This document shows positions 12,130 to 23,234 of a stretch of DNA of 64,000 nucleotides, one piece after another; the first letter of the stretch is position 1; each line of letters starts with the position of its first letter. The notes beneath the pieces are model-generated. The model saw only the letters and a list, made by a program, of their open reading frames with translations, searched no databases and had not been told where the DNA came from. Source of the DNA: Symsagittifera roscoffensis (lineage: Eukaryota > Xenacoelomorpha > Acoela > Convolutidae); NCBI RefSeq assembly GCF_963678635.1, contig NC_087062.1, forward strand, positions 90,371,845 through 90,435,844. Direction: 5' to 3'. The position numbers were made by a program, and so were the translations under genes.

Positions 12130-13719
12130 TTAAAGTTTGATCTATGATAGTTTGATCTATTGTTTGAATAATCTCGTGATCTGTTATTTTGATACTGTCT
12201 GTTTCTATTGTTCAAAAAATTTCTGTTTCTATCTTATGAGGAGTTTCTGGACCGATCGCTTGAAAAGTATCTATTGCGAGGGTTTGAACAGGAACATTTT
12301 TTTATGAAGTTCGATTAATTTCTTCTATTTGATTTTGATCTTGACGTTAAGGATGAGCAACTTGAATGAGCTTAGTAACGACAGAAAGGTGTGTCTGGTC
12401 CCCAACCCAAACAGTAAAATCTCAGTTATTTTAGGCAGAAGCTTCTCACTCACTCAGAACGGACCAACGAGGGAAGAAATTTCGTTACGCATTGCCTCTG
12501 AGCACCGAGTATCAGAGTGTGGAGAACTTAAAGAGATAAAATGTAACTGAATGTCTTTTACACGCCAACCAAGAATGCATAGTAGAGAGGATAAATGAAA
12601 ATAAGTCTTTTTTAAAATTAATTTCGGTGAACTCGGAGACAGACGATGGGCTGTCTAGTTGCTCGAACTTTCCTGAGAGACCAACAGAAACAGAAATAGC
12701 TTCGAACAAGCCAGTCCTACCTGAGATAGAGCACCTTAAAGGCAAAAAAATTGAATCAGGAGCTGGACTCGCTCAGAGCGGTGTTGAATCGGAATGCAGA
12801 TGTTTTTTCGAAACAGAGGGCCGATATGGGCGGCGGCAATTCTGTAGAACATGAAATAGGAATAAAAGAGGGTTCGGTACCTCATATGGAGGGAGCTAGG
12901 AGAAGGACCCCACACAAATCGGAAGCATGCCGGAAAGAGAAGGAAATGTTAATGGAACCCTCGAAATCACCGTGGGCTTGCGGTCATGGCTAAAAAGAAC
13001 GGGACAACTTAAGTTTTGTTGAGATTTCCGTTATCTGAACGCGGTAAGGGTAAAAGACGCATAACCGATTCCCCGTACCGACGAGAACCTCACCAAATTA
13101 GGAGATGCGAAAATCTTGGAGATGTAATTTGAGCTCTGCTTCTGGCAAGTGCCCCTCAGTAAACAGGATTCGCGTGTCAACTGGGGCTGTTCCAGTGGAA
13201 AAGAATGCCGTTTGAACTATGTAAAGCGACGGCCACAATCCAACAATTAATGGCCCAGGCACGAAACAAATTACGGTCGTCTGTACCGACCTGGAACCAT
13301 CAGAGCAAGAAGCGACATCTTTGACAAAGATATGGTGTGTCAATTTGATGGACTATACCCATGCCCAGGGGATAATTAGCGGAAAACTAAACGTGATGAA
13401 GACATATCTGATGACATATCTGACATATCGATCATCTTTGTCGAAAAGTTAAGAGCCTACTTAGGGAGTGCTCCCTTTAAGTTGCGTGTAGACAATTGTG
13501 CACTTGCCTGGATAAAGACTCATTCGATGGACCACAGCTACATTGTCGCTGGATCGTGCGTCTGGACGGCTGTCACATGATCATAGGACATCAAAACCGT
13601 GACAAGCACCATAATGCCGACAGCCTCAGCAAAAAGACAGAGTTCTATGAGCAATTAGAGGAGAAGCAAGCTAACCAGGCAGAAATTAAGAATCGACAGC
13701 AGAAATAGCTTCGAACAAG
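12130..13719 (+). pseudogene. pol fragment, unit 7 (short, doubly deleted)
   Basis: The shortest unit (1.59 kb). Spacer at 12,130-12,352 and RT to about 13,260. It carries the same RT-to-pre-integrase deletion as units 3 and 8, but after about 150 bp of pre-integrase sequence it jumps back into RNase H near 13,428. The jump is marked by three partial copies of the 9-mer acatatctg at 13,402-13,428. RNase H then runs to 13,708. It therefore looks like a second deletion within an integrase-bearing unit, or a recombinant between two unit types. Confidence 0.85.
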
Positions 13720-15767
13720 TTAAAGTTTGATCTATGATAGTTTGATCTATTGTTTGAATAATCTCGTGATCTGTTATTTTGATACTGTCTGTTTCTATTG
13801 TTCAAAAAATTTCTGTTTCTATCTTATGAGGAGTTTCTGGACCGATCGCTTGAATAGTATCTATTGCGAGGGTTTGAACAGGAACATTTTTTTATGAAGT
13901 TCGATTAATTTCTTCTATTTGATTTTGATCTTGACGTTAAGGATGAGCAACTTGAATGAGCTTAGTAACGACAGAAAGGTGTGTCTGGTCCCCAACCCAA
14001 ACGGTAAAATCTCAGTTATTTTAGGCAGAAGCTTCTCACTCACTCAGAACGGACCAACGAGGGAAGAAATTTCGTTACGCATTGCCTCTGAGCACCGAGT
14101 ATCAGAGTGTGGAGAACTTAAAGAGATAAAATGTAACTGAATGTCTTTTACACGCCAACCAAGAATGCATAGTAGAGAGGATAAATGAATATAAGACTTT
14201 TTTAAAATTAATTTCGGTGAACTCGGAGACAGACGATGGGCTGTCTAGTTGCTCGAACTTTCCTGAGAGACCAACAGAAACAGAAATAGCTTCGAACAAG
14301 CCAGTCCTACCTGAGATAGAGCACCTTAAAGGCAAAAAATTGAATCAGGAGCTGGACTCGCTCAGAGCGGTGTTGAATCGGAATGCAGATGTTTTTTTCG
14401 AAACAAAGGGCCGATATGGGCGGCGGCAATTCTGTAGAACATGAAATAGAAATAAAAGAGGGTTCGGTACCTCATATGGAGGGAGCTAGGAGAAGGACCC
14501 CACACAAATCGGAAGCATGCCGCAAAGAGAAGGAAATGTTAATGGAACCCTCGAAGTCACCGTGGGCTTGCGGTCATGGCTAAAAAGAACGGGACAACTT
14601 AAGTTTTGTTGAGATTTCCGTTATCTGAACGCGGTAAGGGTAAAGGACGCATACCCGATTCCCCGTACCGACGAGAACCTCACCAAATTAGGAGATGCGA
14701 AAATCTTGGAGATGTAATTTGAGCTCTGCTTCTGGCAAGTGCCCCTCAGTAAACAGGATTCGCGTGTCAACTGGGGCTGTTCCAGTGGAAAAGAATGCCG
14801 TTTGAACTATGTAAAGCGACGGCCACAATCCAACAATTAAAAGCCCAGGCACGAAACAAATTACGGTCGTCTGTACCAACCTGGAACCATCAGAGCAAGA
14901 AGCGACATCTTTGACAAAGATATGGTGTGTCAATTTGATGGACTATACCCATGCCCAGGGGATAATTAGCGGAAAACTAAACGTGATGAAGACATATCTG
15001 AAAGCCAGGTACCGACTGTCGGATCTCTTAAGGGCTCAGCGAAATGATAGGATGACCAGTAATCTAAAGAGATGGTTTGAAAACGGAGCACCTGCAAAGG
15101 CGATTTAGAAGAAGACATCTGTAAGATCCTAAAGCAAGTTTATTTAAAAAGAAAGGATTTGTTGAATGAAGACGGGACCATGGCCTACAAACGCAAGGAA
15201 GAGGACAAAGTCCTTTACAAATATAATTCGATAGTGGTACCACAGTTGTATCAAACTGAATTGCTCTTTCGATCACATGATCAGATGGGCCATCATGGCG
15301 TGTATAACCGGATACATAAGCGGTTTGAGTGGTCTGGCTTGAAGAAGGCGTGTGCAAATTGGATCTTTGCATGCTTGTCATTTCAGCAAGCAAAGGAACT
15401 CAGGAAGCTAAGATTTACTCTTCAGTTATAGAGTCATCAAGATTCATTGAGATTGTGCAAATCGATCATCAGGAAATATGTATGAAGGCCACGGGCTATA
15501 ATCAAGTGCTGGTAATGATTGATCATTTCACAAAATTCGCAGAGGCAGCTCCCTGTATGACAGCATCAGCGGAGGAAACGTGTTACCACTTGTTGAATGT
15601 ATGGATAGCGAGACACGGCTGCCCAATCACATTCCAATTAGACAATGGCAAAGAACTCGTGGCTGATTTCACAAAAGAGTTAACGAAGAGGTCTCAGGTG
15701 GCACAGGTCCACTCGACCAATTATCATCCACCAACTAATGGCCTTGTCGAAAGAAAGAATCGAACGA
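13720..15767 (+). pseudogene. pol fragment, unit 8 (spacer, RT, integrase)
   Basis: Spacer at 13,720-13,942, RT to about 14,850, the RT-to-integrase deletion, then the longest integrase remnant of the array. The frame 15,329-15,895 contains QIDH (first Asp), L-D-N-G (second Asp at 15,641) and GLVER (Glu at 15,749) with exact D-35-E spacing. The catalytic triad is thus still readable here, unlike in element B. Near 15,768 the integrase breaks off and continues without a stop into a relative of the first accessory reading frame of element B. Confidence 0.85.
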
Positions 15768-16102
15768 CTCTAGACGAGAAATACCAACGCTTGATTGATT
15801 GTAATTTTAGATTGGAAGAACTGGAGTTGGCGATGTTCACCGTCGCACTCCTGAATGCTATGGGAAGAGAAGGCTGTGGGGACCACCCCATATAAGTAGT
15901 CTTAATGCTGGCTTCCGGCGAGTCCGGTACCACCCCACGGGACAGGAATCGACTCATGCGATGGAGACACGGAGAGATGTCTGGATATGACCTGGCTCGT
16001 GAGCCAGGCCTGGGCGAACAGAGAGACTATAGGCTGGGAGAAATGCCAATGCCGATACGCCCCAGTTCCTCAGCGCAGCCTCTCTTCGGATCAAAAAGAT
16101 AG
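15768..16102 (+). pseudogene. decayed relative of accessory ORF 1, N-terminal part
   Basis: Conceptual translation aligns with element B at 35,700-36,020. The stretch LDEKYQRL matches LDELYRRL, and YDLAREPGL matches FDLARNPGL, followed by a shared GE-P-P-RPS pattern. The similarity is at protein level with many substitutions, so this is an older or different family member and not a recent duplicate of element B. A stop near 15,893 and a frame change separate the parts. The segment is fused directly to the integrase remnant of unit 8, so the intervening end of pol and any macro-like frame are missing. Confidence 0.7.
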
Positions 16103-16165
16103 CGCGATGGGCCAGCCCCATCGCATTCTGTGGACTCACCAACCGCAGCTCCACCATAAAAAAAG

Positions 16166-16783
16166 GTGAGCATGAACGAGATCGAAATACAAACGGCTGA
16201 GACCAGTGAAACTCTCGAAAAAAGGGACAAAGACTGGGAAGAATTGTGCGCCAAGTTTGACGAGTACAAGGAGAAAGCGAAGGATCGTGACGAGTGGGAG
16301 AGAAAGAACGACGAGTTACATATCGCTTTCGAGGAAGAGGAGATCAAGCACCTGAAGGAGCTCCGCAATGCGAGAGTGACCAAGTTGTCACCGCATGTCA
16401 TGGCAATGATGAGCCCTGATACGACGACGCAGGCTAACGCTCAAGAATTCTATAGATCGAGTGCTATGACTGCCCAGCAACGAATGAGCTCGTCTTCAGA
16501 CGCAAGAATTACGATACTTGACCTCTCAGACACCTACCTGGCACCTCAGTTTCAGGAGCTTTTTGAGCAGGTGGCCAGAGCTACGATACAGGAGATACAC
16601 CGAGCGAGGGACAGGAGTTTGGGTAGGATCGTTTCTTCGCAGCGTGTATGTCAGTCACCCGTCAGGCAAGAAAGAACAACAGATCTCACAGAACCGGCCG
16701 GTCCGTTACTGAGTGGAGCCAAAGTAAGGTCTCGAGTGATCGATACTCGAAAGGATCTAAACACCCGATCCAACTTCGTGTAG
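16166..16783 (+). pseudogene. decayed accessory ORF 1, coiled-coil segment
   Basis: Open frame of 205 codons. The first ~75 residues are rich in Glu and Lys with heptad-like spacing and predict a coiled coil, as in the corresponding segment of element B (about 36,090-36,350). The remainder is polar and unrecognised. It sits between the accessory N-terminus and the SGNH remnant, the same order as in element B. Confidence 0.6.
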
Positions 16784-17567
16784 GTGGCCGCAAAGCACCC
16801 GAGGGCTTGCCTGAATGGTATGACCTGGAACCCGGCGACGATCCACCAGCCGGTGCCAACTGGCAGCCAACACCTGATGATAGATGATAGCATGGTGAGG
16901 GATTTTAAGGATATCCTCGTGCTGGGGCAGACCGCTGTAATCTCCTTTACCGGAGCCTGAATGGCTCAAGTTATTAAAATGATGGAGCTGCAGAACGACG
17001 ATAGGGTGGATACGCAAACCCTGATGATAGGGAGGAACGACGTTTCGAGGAATCCTGTTATCCCTGAGGTGAAGTAGAAATCGTTGCTGATCTGTCTCGT
17101 CAACGAACGAAAGGAGAAATATAGACCGAGGATTACGGTCCTGTGTACCATCCCTCTTAATGCGGACGCTGGATCACCAGTGGCTGACTACATGAATGGG
17201 AGTGTAACTAAGCGGAATGTGATGACTAGGAACCTGACTGCAGAGAATGCCAATGAGCTCCGATTAATGGACGTTGAAAGTGCACTGAGAATGGTGGACC
17301 ATGGCGCCCTTACGAGAAGGTATACACTTCAATACCAAACCGGGGGTACAATGGATGAATGACGCACTTCAGAAAACGATAGAAGAAATGGAAGCCGAGC
17401 TGCGGACAATGGTCAACCCGGTGGCAAGGCGTAGCCCTGCCGGCAGGGTGAGATCCCACGTACCTCAGCCACTAGCGAATCGTCTAGGGCCTCTAGCCAC
17501 AGAGGCAAACGTGGTGCAGCCCAGTCCCAGCTCTGATGTGAAAGATAGGTTGGGGACCGCTCCTTGA
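16784..17567 (+). pseudogene. decayed SGNH (GDSL) hydrolase domain
   Basis: Three SGNH blocks can still be read in shifting frames. Block I near 16,880 reads D-D-S where element B has G-D-S. Block III near 17,030 reads GRNDVSR where element B has GTNDVSR. Block V near 17,315 reads EGIHF where element B has DGIHF, followed by a matching GV-W-N-Q stretch. Stops at about 16,960 and 17,077 and at least two frame changes make it non-functional. Its value is as a diverged homologue showing which residues the family kept. Confidence 0.7.
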
Positions 17568-18780
17568 TCATTGGAGAATGGACTTGGGACGACCCAACCT
17601 ACAAGGACGCCACCGACTCAAAGGATCTCAAAAGCAGATCCTGTGGCGGTGATTGATATGAGCAAGGTGGTTGAGTTGCTAAGGAACAGACCAGACTCCA
17701 GCCCCTCGGGACGATATTAAGCATACATGGCGATCATGTAAGTGAATGATGAACATGAAGAAGTTGACCTGCCATGCGGACGCGAAGAAGATGCTCAACG
17801 GGCATGACCATACGGTATTCGGTTTATACCGGATAGCGGGCGTAGACTGGCTTTTGGCCGAAGAGGAGCAATTTAGTTCCGCCGCTACTCTGCGGTTGGC
17901 AGATCTGGAGGGTATGCCAAGAGACAATACTATGGGACAACTGAATACGAGGTCATTGACGGACGTCCGTCAGCAGGTGAGATAAAGAGCCCCAAAGAAC
18001 CGTAAAGGGAAGTTTCTGATGGAGACCAAACCCAACAACAAGCACCACAAGATGTGTAGACAGTCCGCGGGCGAGTATTCGAGGGGTTACCCTAGAGTCG
18101 GTTCTGTGGAAGGCGATTAGAGAAGATATGCACATCTGGAGTCACCGAAGGAGTCTTTAAGAGATGAAGCTGGGGGAAAAACCTGATAGTGACCTGCTCC
18201 GACTACCTGTATACTCCCCGTTCGCTCTTTTGGCCGGATGTGATCTTCCTCACAGCTCCCAACTTAGATTGGTGTCAAGCGGTGGGAATGGCGATAAGTG
18301 TGCAGAGGGTGGTGAGCGTGGATCCAGAGGAGGTGATAGTAGCTGGATCGAATGACCACTTGCAGAGTAGGGGACTCTTGAATGCTCTCATCGATGGATC
18401 TACCCCAAGCTCGGAGGCCTAGTGGGAGGCGATCATGACACTCCTCTCTGCCATGACGGAGGCCGAAAAATCGATTCAGAAATGCGTTGCGAGGCAACTG
18501 GTCAAGATTATCTTCGTACTGTCTTATGGTTATGCTTCGCTACCCAAACCCCAGCAATTCGTGCACGCCAAGATTGTCCTGTGGGGGATGAGGCTGTGGG
18601 GGAGGCGATCATGACACGCCTCTCAGTCATGACGGAGGCCGGAAAATCGATTCGGCAATGCTTTGCGAGGCAACTGGTCAAAGTTATCTTCGTACTGTCT
18701 CCTGTTTATGCCTCGCTACCCAAAACCCTGGAATTCGTGTACGCCATCGTTGTCCTTTTTGACGGAGGGACAATTTGATG
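17568..18780 (+). pseudogene. decayed second GDSL-like segment, with internal duplication
   Basis: Aligns with element B at about 37,640-38,570. The pattern VDWL, then GVPTKSMMGPINYR of element B, is matched by VDWL and GMPRDNTMGQLNTR here (17,845-17,960). The later block IVAGSNDHL near 18,335 matches FAGMNDHL in element B. A stretch of about 176 bp is tandemly duplicated (18,423-18,598 and 18,600-18,770), with the two copies noticeably diverged. Confidence 0.65.
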
Positions 18781-19270
18781 TGATGATATATGCGCCGAAC
18801 CAACAAGTGGATCTCAACCTTTGCTATCCCCTCCGATCAGAACTACCTGCGATATGGTCGGACATCTCAAATGCGAGTCAAGGGTTTAAAGATCATAGCA
18901 CGACGCGCATTGTGTTGGATGAGGGGTCGAGAAAAGAGCTTTCCAGCTTTGGTAGACCGCTGAAAATGAGGCCAGATGAACACCAGTTAGTACAACGGTT
19001 AGCAAACAACTTATGGTTTCGACAAACGTACTACGTGAGGAGCGAAAGGGGGGACTTGAATGCCCTATCAACTAAAGAAGACTTGAAGGCTATGGCCTTG
19101 AGGACAAAGGCTCACACAAACCTGTGGTTGTATCAGTCGCCGCGGCTGTGCGCATTGGATCAAGATGCTTTTGATGATGCTCCAGTGGTGGTGAGAGAGA
19201 TACACCGGTTTTTGAAGAAGATATTGACGCGAAAGAACAGGCAGGAGCGACGATCTTGCAACTGATCCAG
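18781..19270 (+). pseudogene. decayed relative of accessory ORF 2
   Basis: The frame 18,663-19,265 contains LRSELPAIWSDISNASQGF, which aligns with LRKSELAAAWADVSHALRGF at the start of the accessory frame at 38,572 in element B. It ends with a DAP-VV-EI--FL pattern matching DAPPLVKQIWDFL. Function unknown. Confidence 0.65.
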
Positions 19271-20036
19271 CAAATCAACACGATGTCCTTGGACCGTTTC
19301 CAAGCGGACATGCTCGCTAGGAAGGCTGAAAATGAGAGGATCGATGCTATCATCGCGGGGATGGGCGTGGGTTTATCAGCAATTGCTACTCTAGGGCATC
19401 GAGAAACTTGATAGCCAACTTCGTGAGGGATATCAGGAAGTTATTCATTGGCCTTGTACTGGCACTGTACGTGGCCTTCGGACACGAGAGCTTCGTAAAT
19501 GGACCTGTGGTGCTTTTCACGCAGGAACTAGCTGATGTCCGACTGGATGGTCTGCTTACATTGATTGTGATGAGCTATGGTCGTTTGGGAGACTTGTTTG
19601 TTTTGCTGAGATAACCCGAGCAGCTGCAAGGACCGAGGAGAGAATTCGATGCCCAAATAGAGACAGCCTCCAATCGAAAACTGAAGGACTGGAGGACCTT
19701 GCTACTTCAAAACCTTCTGCAGCAGAACAGAAGATTAACCGGGGAAGATAAACCAGTCTCCGACAGAAATGAGGTGAAGAAGTGTGGGGGGATGCAACTG
19801 TTGACTGACATAGCTCTGATGATACGGATCAATCCGCTAGCGCTAATCTACGGGTTGAGAGAGTTTGTCACCGTGGTCTACGGACCTATAGTGACATATG
19901 TGTCCTCGGACGTGAAGGTGGAGGTGCTTAGACATTCTGTTCTGTAGGTTAACCTCGTGCAGGCGGTGGATTGTTCCGTGCTGAACTGGACGAGTGAACA
20001 TCTAATATTCGGGAGGATAGCGGAGCCTGCCTGGGT
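19271..20036 (+). pseudogene. decayed relative of accessory ORF 3
   Basis: Aligns with element B 39,077-39,856. Shared landmarks are a hydrophobic LALYVAFGHE stretch (B: LALYLVYPR), a DG-LTLIVMSYG stretch (B: DGYLTLVLLTHG) and QNRRLTGED with MQLLTDIAL (B: QNRHLTGEE, MPLLTDLCL). A TAA-type break near 19,613 and a stop near 19,947 interrupt it. Function unknown. Confidence 0.7.
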
Positions 20037-20896
20037 TTAGATGGACCTGAACAACAAGTTAAATGTAGGATGGGCGGAGAGAACCTTTGGAATGTCCAGT
20101 TCAAACACAAACTCTGGAACGATCATCAGGTGTACGAAGGACGCAGTGAAAATCCCGGGTTCAGATCCGCTGCCAGATAGGTGCCCTCTGTATACGCGCA
20201 TCATGAAGATGTTTTTGGGGGTGACTAGTCCCTTCCTGGCAACTAGGAATGGAGCTGCGCAAGACGTAGAGGAGAGGATGCTCAGGTGGAGCGAGAGAAT
20301 GGAGCCGCGCACGGTGATGTCGCTGGCGAAGGTGTCCCGTCCAAACGAAGTTGGTAAGGGGATGGTGCAATGCATGGCAGCAGGGAGAAAGAGAATCAGG
20401 AGCCACCGATGTTGCTGGTAGGATTGATTTCAACGGGTTCGAAAACAAAGAAGAGCAAGAGGACCTTGGTTGACACCAGACTGGAAGTGGAGGTCATCAG
20501 CCAATGTGGATCCGGCGGATTGGAAGACTATAAACCATCGCGCACGAACACGGCGAAGATGAAGCTGGAGGGACATCTTGACGTGGTCGAATACAGTCAT
20601 ATCACTGTGCCCGAGTCAGTCCATATGGTTGATCCTGCTGATGGCTTTATGGAAATGGTGAATGCAAAAAGTTCCGCGATAGGACACCTGATGGCCTGGC
20701 ATGATAAGCAAGCCATGCAGGAGCACTTGAAGGAGCTGGAGACGGTGTCAAACCTGAAGAGGAAGGAGTACGGCACGGTGATGTCAATGGAGGCAAACGA
20801 GAATGGTTTGGAGTTTCTGAACAAGACTTCCTGGAGGGTAGCCTACAGAAGTATTTCGACAAAACAATGCGTACTCCCTCATCATGAATTGCGTAC
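20037..20896 (+). pseudogene. poorly conserved accessory segment
   Basis: Frames 20,041-20,421 and 20,370-20,921 are open for 126 and 183 codons. By position they correspond to the N-terminal and middle parts of accessory ORF 4 of element B (39,870-42,900), but I see only weak similarity, and the 1.33-kb duplication of element B is absent. No motif recognised. Confidence 0.4.
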
Positions 20897-21542
20897 ATGG
20901 CCAACCCCTGTACTGATATAGTGAGACTTGTGTGGTGCCTTATTGGAATAAGAAAAGGTGAGTACGAAGCCAATTTCGAGACGAAGGCCAGGGAACAGCA
21001 GCTGGAACTGATGGGAGCTTTAGAGGTGCTGGTCGCCTCAAATGATTCCGCGATAGCACTTTGCTTTGTGAATTTCGTGGTGGATCGCATCCCCACTCCG
21101 GTGCTAGAAGAATGTGTGAAGACAACCAGGCAGAGATCGATGAAGCGTCAAGAAGTTTTGTTGAGAGCACTGTTAGAACTCTACCAGCACATGCCATTGC
21201 GGACCCCGACAAAGAAGTTAAACGACCTTGATAGCTTACCGGAGATTGGAGGAAGTCAGGAGGTGTTGCAATAAAGAACTGACAGTCACGAGGGAATTGT
21301 TGGAGAAAGTTCGGAGTCTGAAGGAGTATGCGACGCTAGGGAAACGGAGGTCCTTCCAATACATGTCGGGTGTCCCGGGATTGGCCTATAATGCATTCTT
21401 CCTTGAAGAAGCAAGGAACTCATATTTCGAATTTGAACAAATTGTAATCCTCAATTTCTGGGTGGAGAGAGTGTGGGAATTGGGGACAATAACGTCTCAA
21501 AACGTTAGAGTTAGGAGTGATTGTGGAGGAACGAGTGATTGA
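20897..21542 (+). pseudogene. decayed relative of accessory ORF 4, C-terminal part
   Basis: Starts with MANP and continues into a helical stretch matching MANPFIRTAGQLMFAWSLLG in element B (43,290-43,360). Near 21,350 the stretch QYMSGVPGLAYN matches QYVSGVMGMAYN of element B (43,785-43,820), followed by a shared L-FW-E pattern. One frame change lies near 21,230-21,270. Confidence 0.7.
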
Positions 21543-22560
21543 ACCTTCAGTTCCCCAGCTGGAGGGACAATGAGTTTTGAGTGTTGTTCGTGGGACGGTC
21601 CACTGAAGGCCAGCTTAGTGAAAATATGGGAACTCATGAACACTTCATGGTACCCAAATCCGAACGCGGGCCTGATATGGGACCTCACCGCTGATATCGA
21701 GCTAGAGGGGAAGGATGATGGGAGCCTACACAACTTAGCCATGATACATTATTTATTGGCTCTGAAAATAACAAGGCAAAATGTAGAGCAACCCACGGAA
21801 CCGTCCGAAGGGAACTCTCCAATTGATTGGATGAAGGAGGGTATCTGCCTAGCTTCAATGGCATGTATTTGGGAACGGTAACTCTTTGAAAACATTGATT
21901 GAACAGTACCGCGAAGTAGCCAAGTTGTATGGAAGATTGAGCATGTCGGATGAGAATGGGATGGAGTTGATTCCGGTCTGCCATGGAGGTGAAGCTGACG
22001 ACCGCCTCAGGGTTCTGCAGCATGACCAGCTCAATTGAGTCATTGGAACGCCTGGAGCGTGCCTATGAACTAGTCACTTCCTTGCGTGTGGAAGTTTCCC
22101 CCCGGAGCGTAACAGACGGAACAGAAAACTGGAAGCTGGCGAGAAGCTCTTGAAAATGAAATGAATCTGAAACATAGCTAGGGGTATCATAAGACAGTCG
22201 GCTCGAAGTATCTGATGGGATGTAGCCCGTCACCATATAGCAATAGTAAAAAACCAACGCACCTGGTAGTTGTAGATGCCAGAACGCAACCTAGACTGAT
22301 TGACGGTGCCAAAATGCGGGAGACTGTCGAGAATGTCTGAGAAATTCCATTAGCCACTGACTAGGATCCTTCGGGAAGTCCCGGAGAGGTCTAGGGATGA
22401 AATAGAAGAGATAGTGGGAGAAGACTTTGTGAAGTGGTGCGAAGGAAACATCAGCAACTTTCACTGAAAGAAGGCGAAAGGGATGATGTCAAGCGATTTC
22501 CCCACGATAGATGAGAAAGATGAAACGCATCAGACGATGATGGAAATCAAACCCCTACTG
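21543..22560 (+). pseudogene. decayed relative of accessory ORF 5, N-terminal part
   Basis: The frame 21,570-21,881 contains SWYPNPNAGLIWD, matching SWCPHPHASLIEE of element B near 44,070. The sequence then decays, with stops near 21,880 and 22,036, and only scattered similarity (a run of LE-L stretches) remains to 22,560. Confidence 0.65.
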
Positions 22561-23226
22561 ATAGCATCGGTTTACTGAGTCGGAGGAATATCCTGCTGAC
22601 TCATGGGGGGTGTGTAAGTCACTGCCTGGCGCAGACGTTTTGGTACCCCAAGAGAGCCAACCTAGTCCTGGTTTGGGATGCAGAGGAGTTATTCTCCGTG
22701 GGATTGCCTGATCAAGCCCAGAACGTGACGACACTGATGGTCAGCGCCATGCGAGCAGTGAGGTGGCTGGAAGCCAATGCAGGGACAACTGAACAGGAGA
22801 TGGCCGTGCCAACTCCAGAGCAACTGAGCAGAGTGAGCGTCAGTAAAAGACTAGCTCTGTTCAAAACTACTTGTAAATTTCTAAGAATACCGAAGGCGAT
22901 AGAAAGAATATGGGCAAGACAGAAATTGATGCCTTGGTTCCGTGCAGTGATGACAGCATGGGTGTATGGACGCGCGAAGCTTCGTATGTCCCGAAACACG
23001 TAAGCCTATCAATCCTTCTAGCTAGATATAGGACCGGAAGCCTATAAAAGAGCATTCCGGACATTTAGAAACGCTGTAACTACAGCTTTAAAAAGAGTTG
23101 CTGGAATGTCTTGCTCCTCAGAACACGAGAAAAAAGAGGTCTTATAAGCTGACCTAGAGCAAAATGTGAGCCTGTGTCTGCATAACAGCTTCTGCAGGAA
23201 TCGGGAGCACAAAGTGAGCAGGTGAG
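22561..23226 (+). pseudogene. decayed relative of accessory ORF 5, C-terminal part
   Basis: Contains FWYPKRANLVLVWDAEEL (B: VWYPDRANLCLIWDVEEI), a long helical stretch with VSAMRAVRWLEAN (B: VSTMLALRWIEEN) and LHNSFCRNRE (B: LHNSFCLNRE). It stops near 23,223, about 10 bp before the LTR of element B, whereas in element B the corresponding frame continues for another 170 bp and is followed by 230 bp of untranslated sequence. The end of this relative is therefore truncated at the LTR. Confidence 0.7.
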
Positions 23227-23234
23227 GTTCATGA

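Larger units (their letters stand above)
1..15767 (+). repeat. tandem array of eight dead Ty3/gypsy pol fragments
   Basis: Eight head-to-tail units of about 1.6-2.1 kb, starting near 1, 2084, 4159, 6118, 8186, 10079, 12130 and 13720. All are alignable with each other almost base for base and more distantly with the pol gene of element B. Units 2 to 8 each begin with a ~220-bp AT-rich spacer followed by the protease-RT linker, RT, and either RNase H or a deletion into integrase. Shared lesions include loss of the YVDD region (near 1212, 3288, 7316, 9215, 11263), a TGA just before RNase H and, in most RNase H copies, a TAA within it. Units 2 and 4 match each other with an offset of about 4.03 kb, the spacers of units 3 and 5 match each other, and units 6, 7 and 8 form another subgroup. 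Shared lesions mean amplification after death of the gene. Confidence 0.9.
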
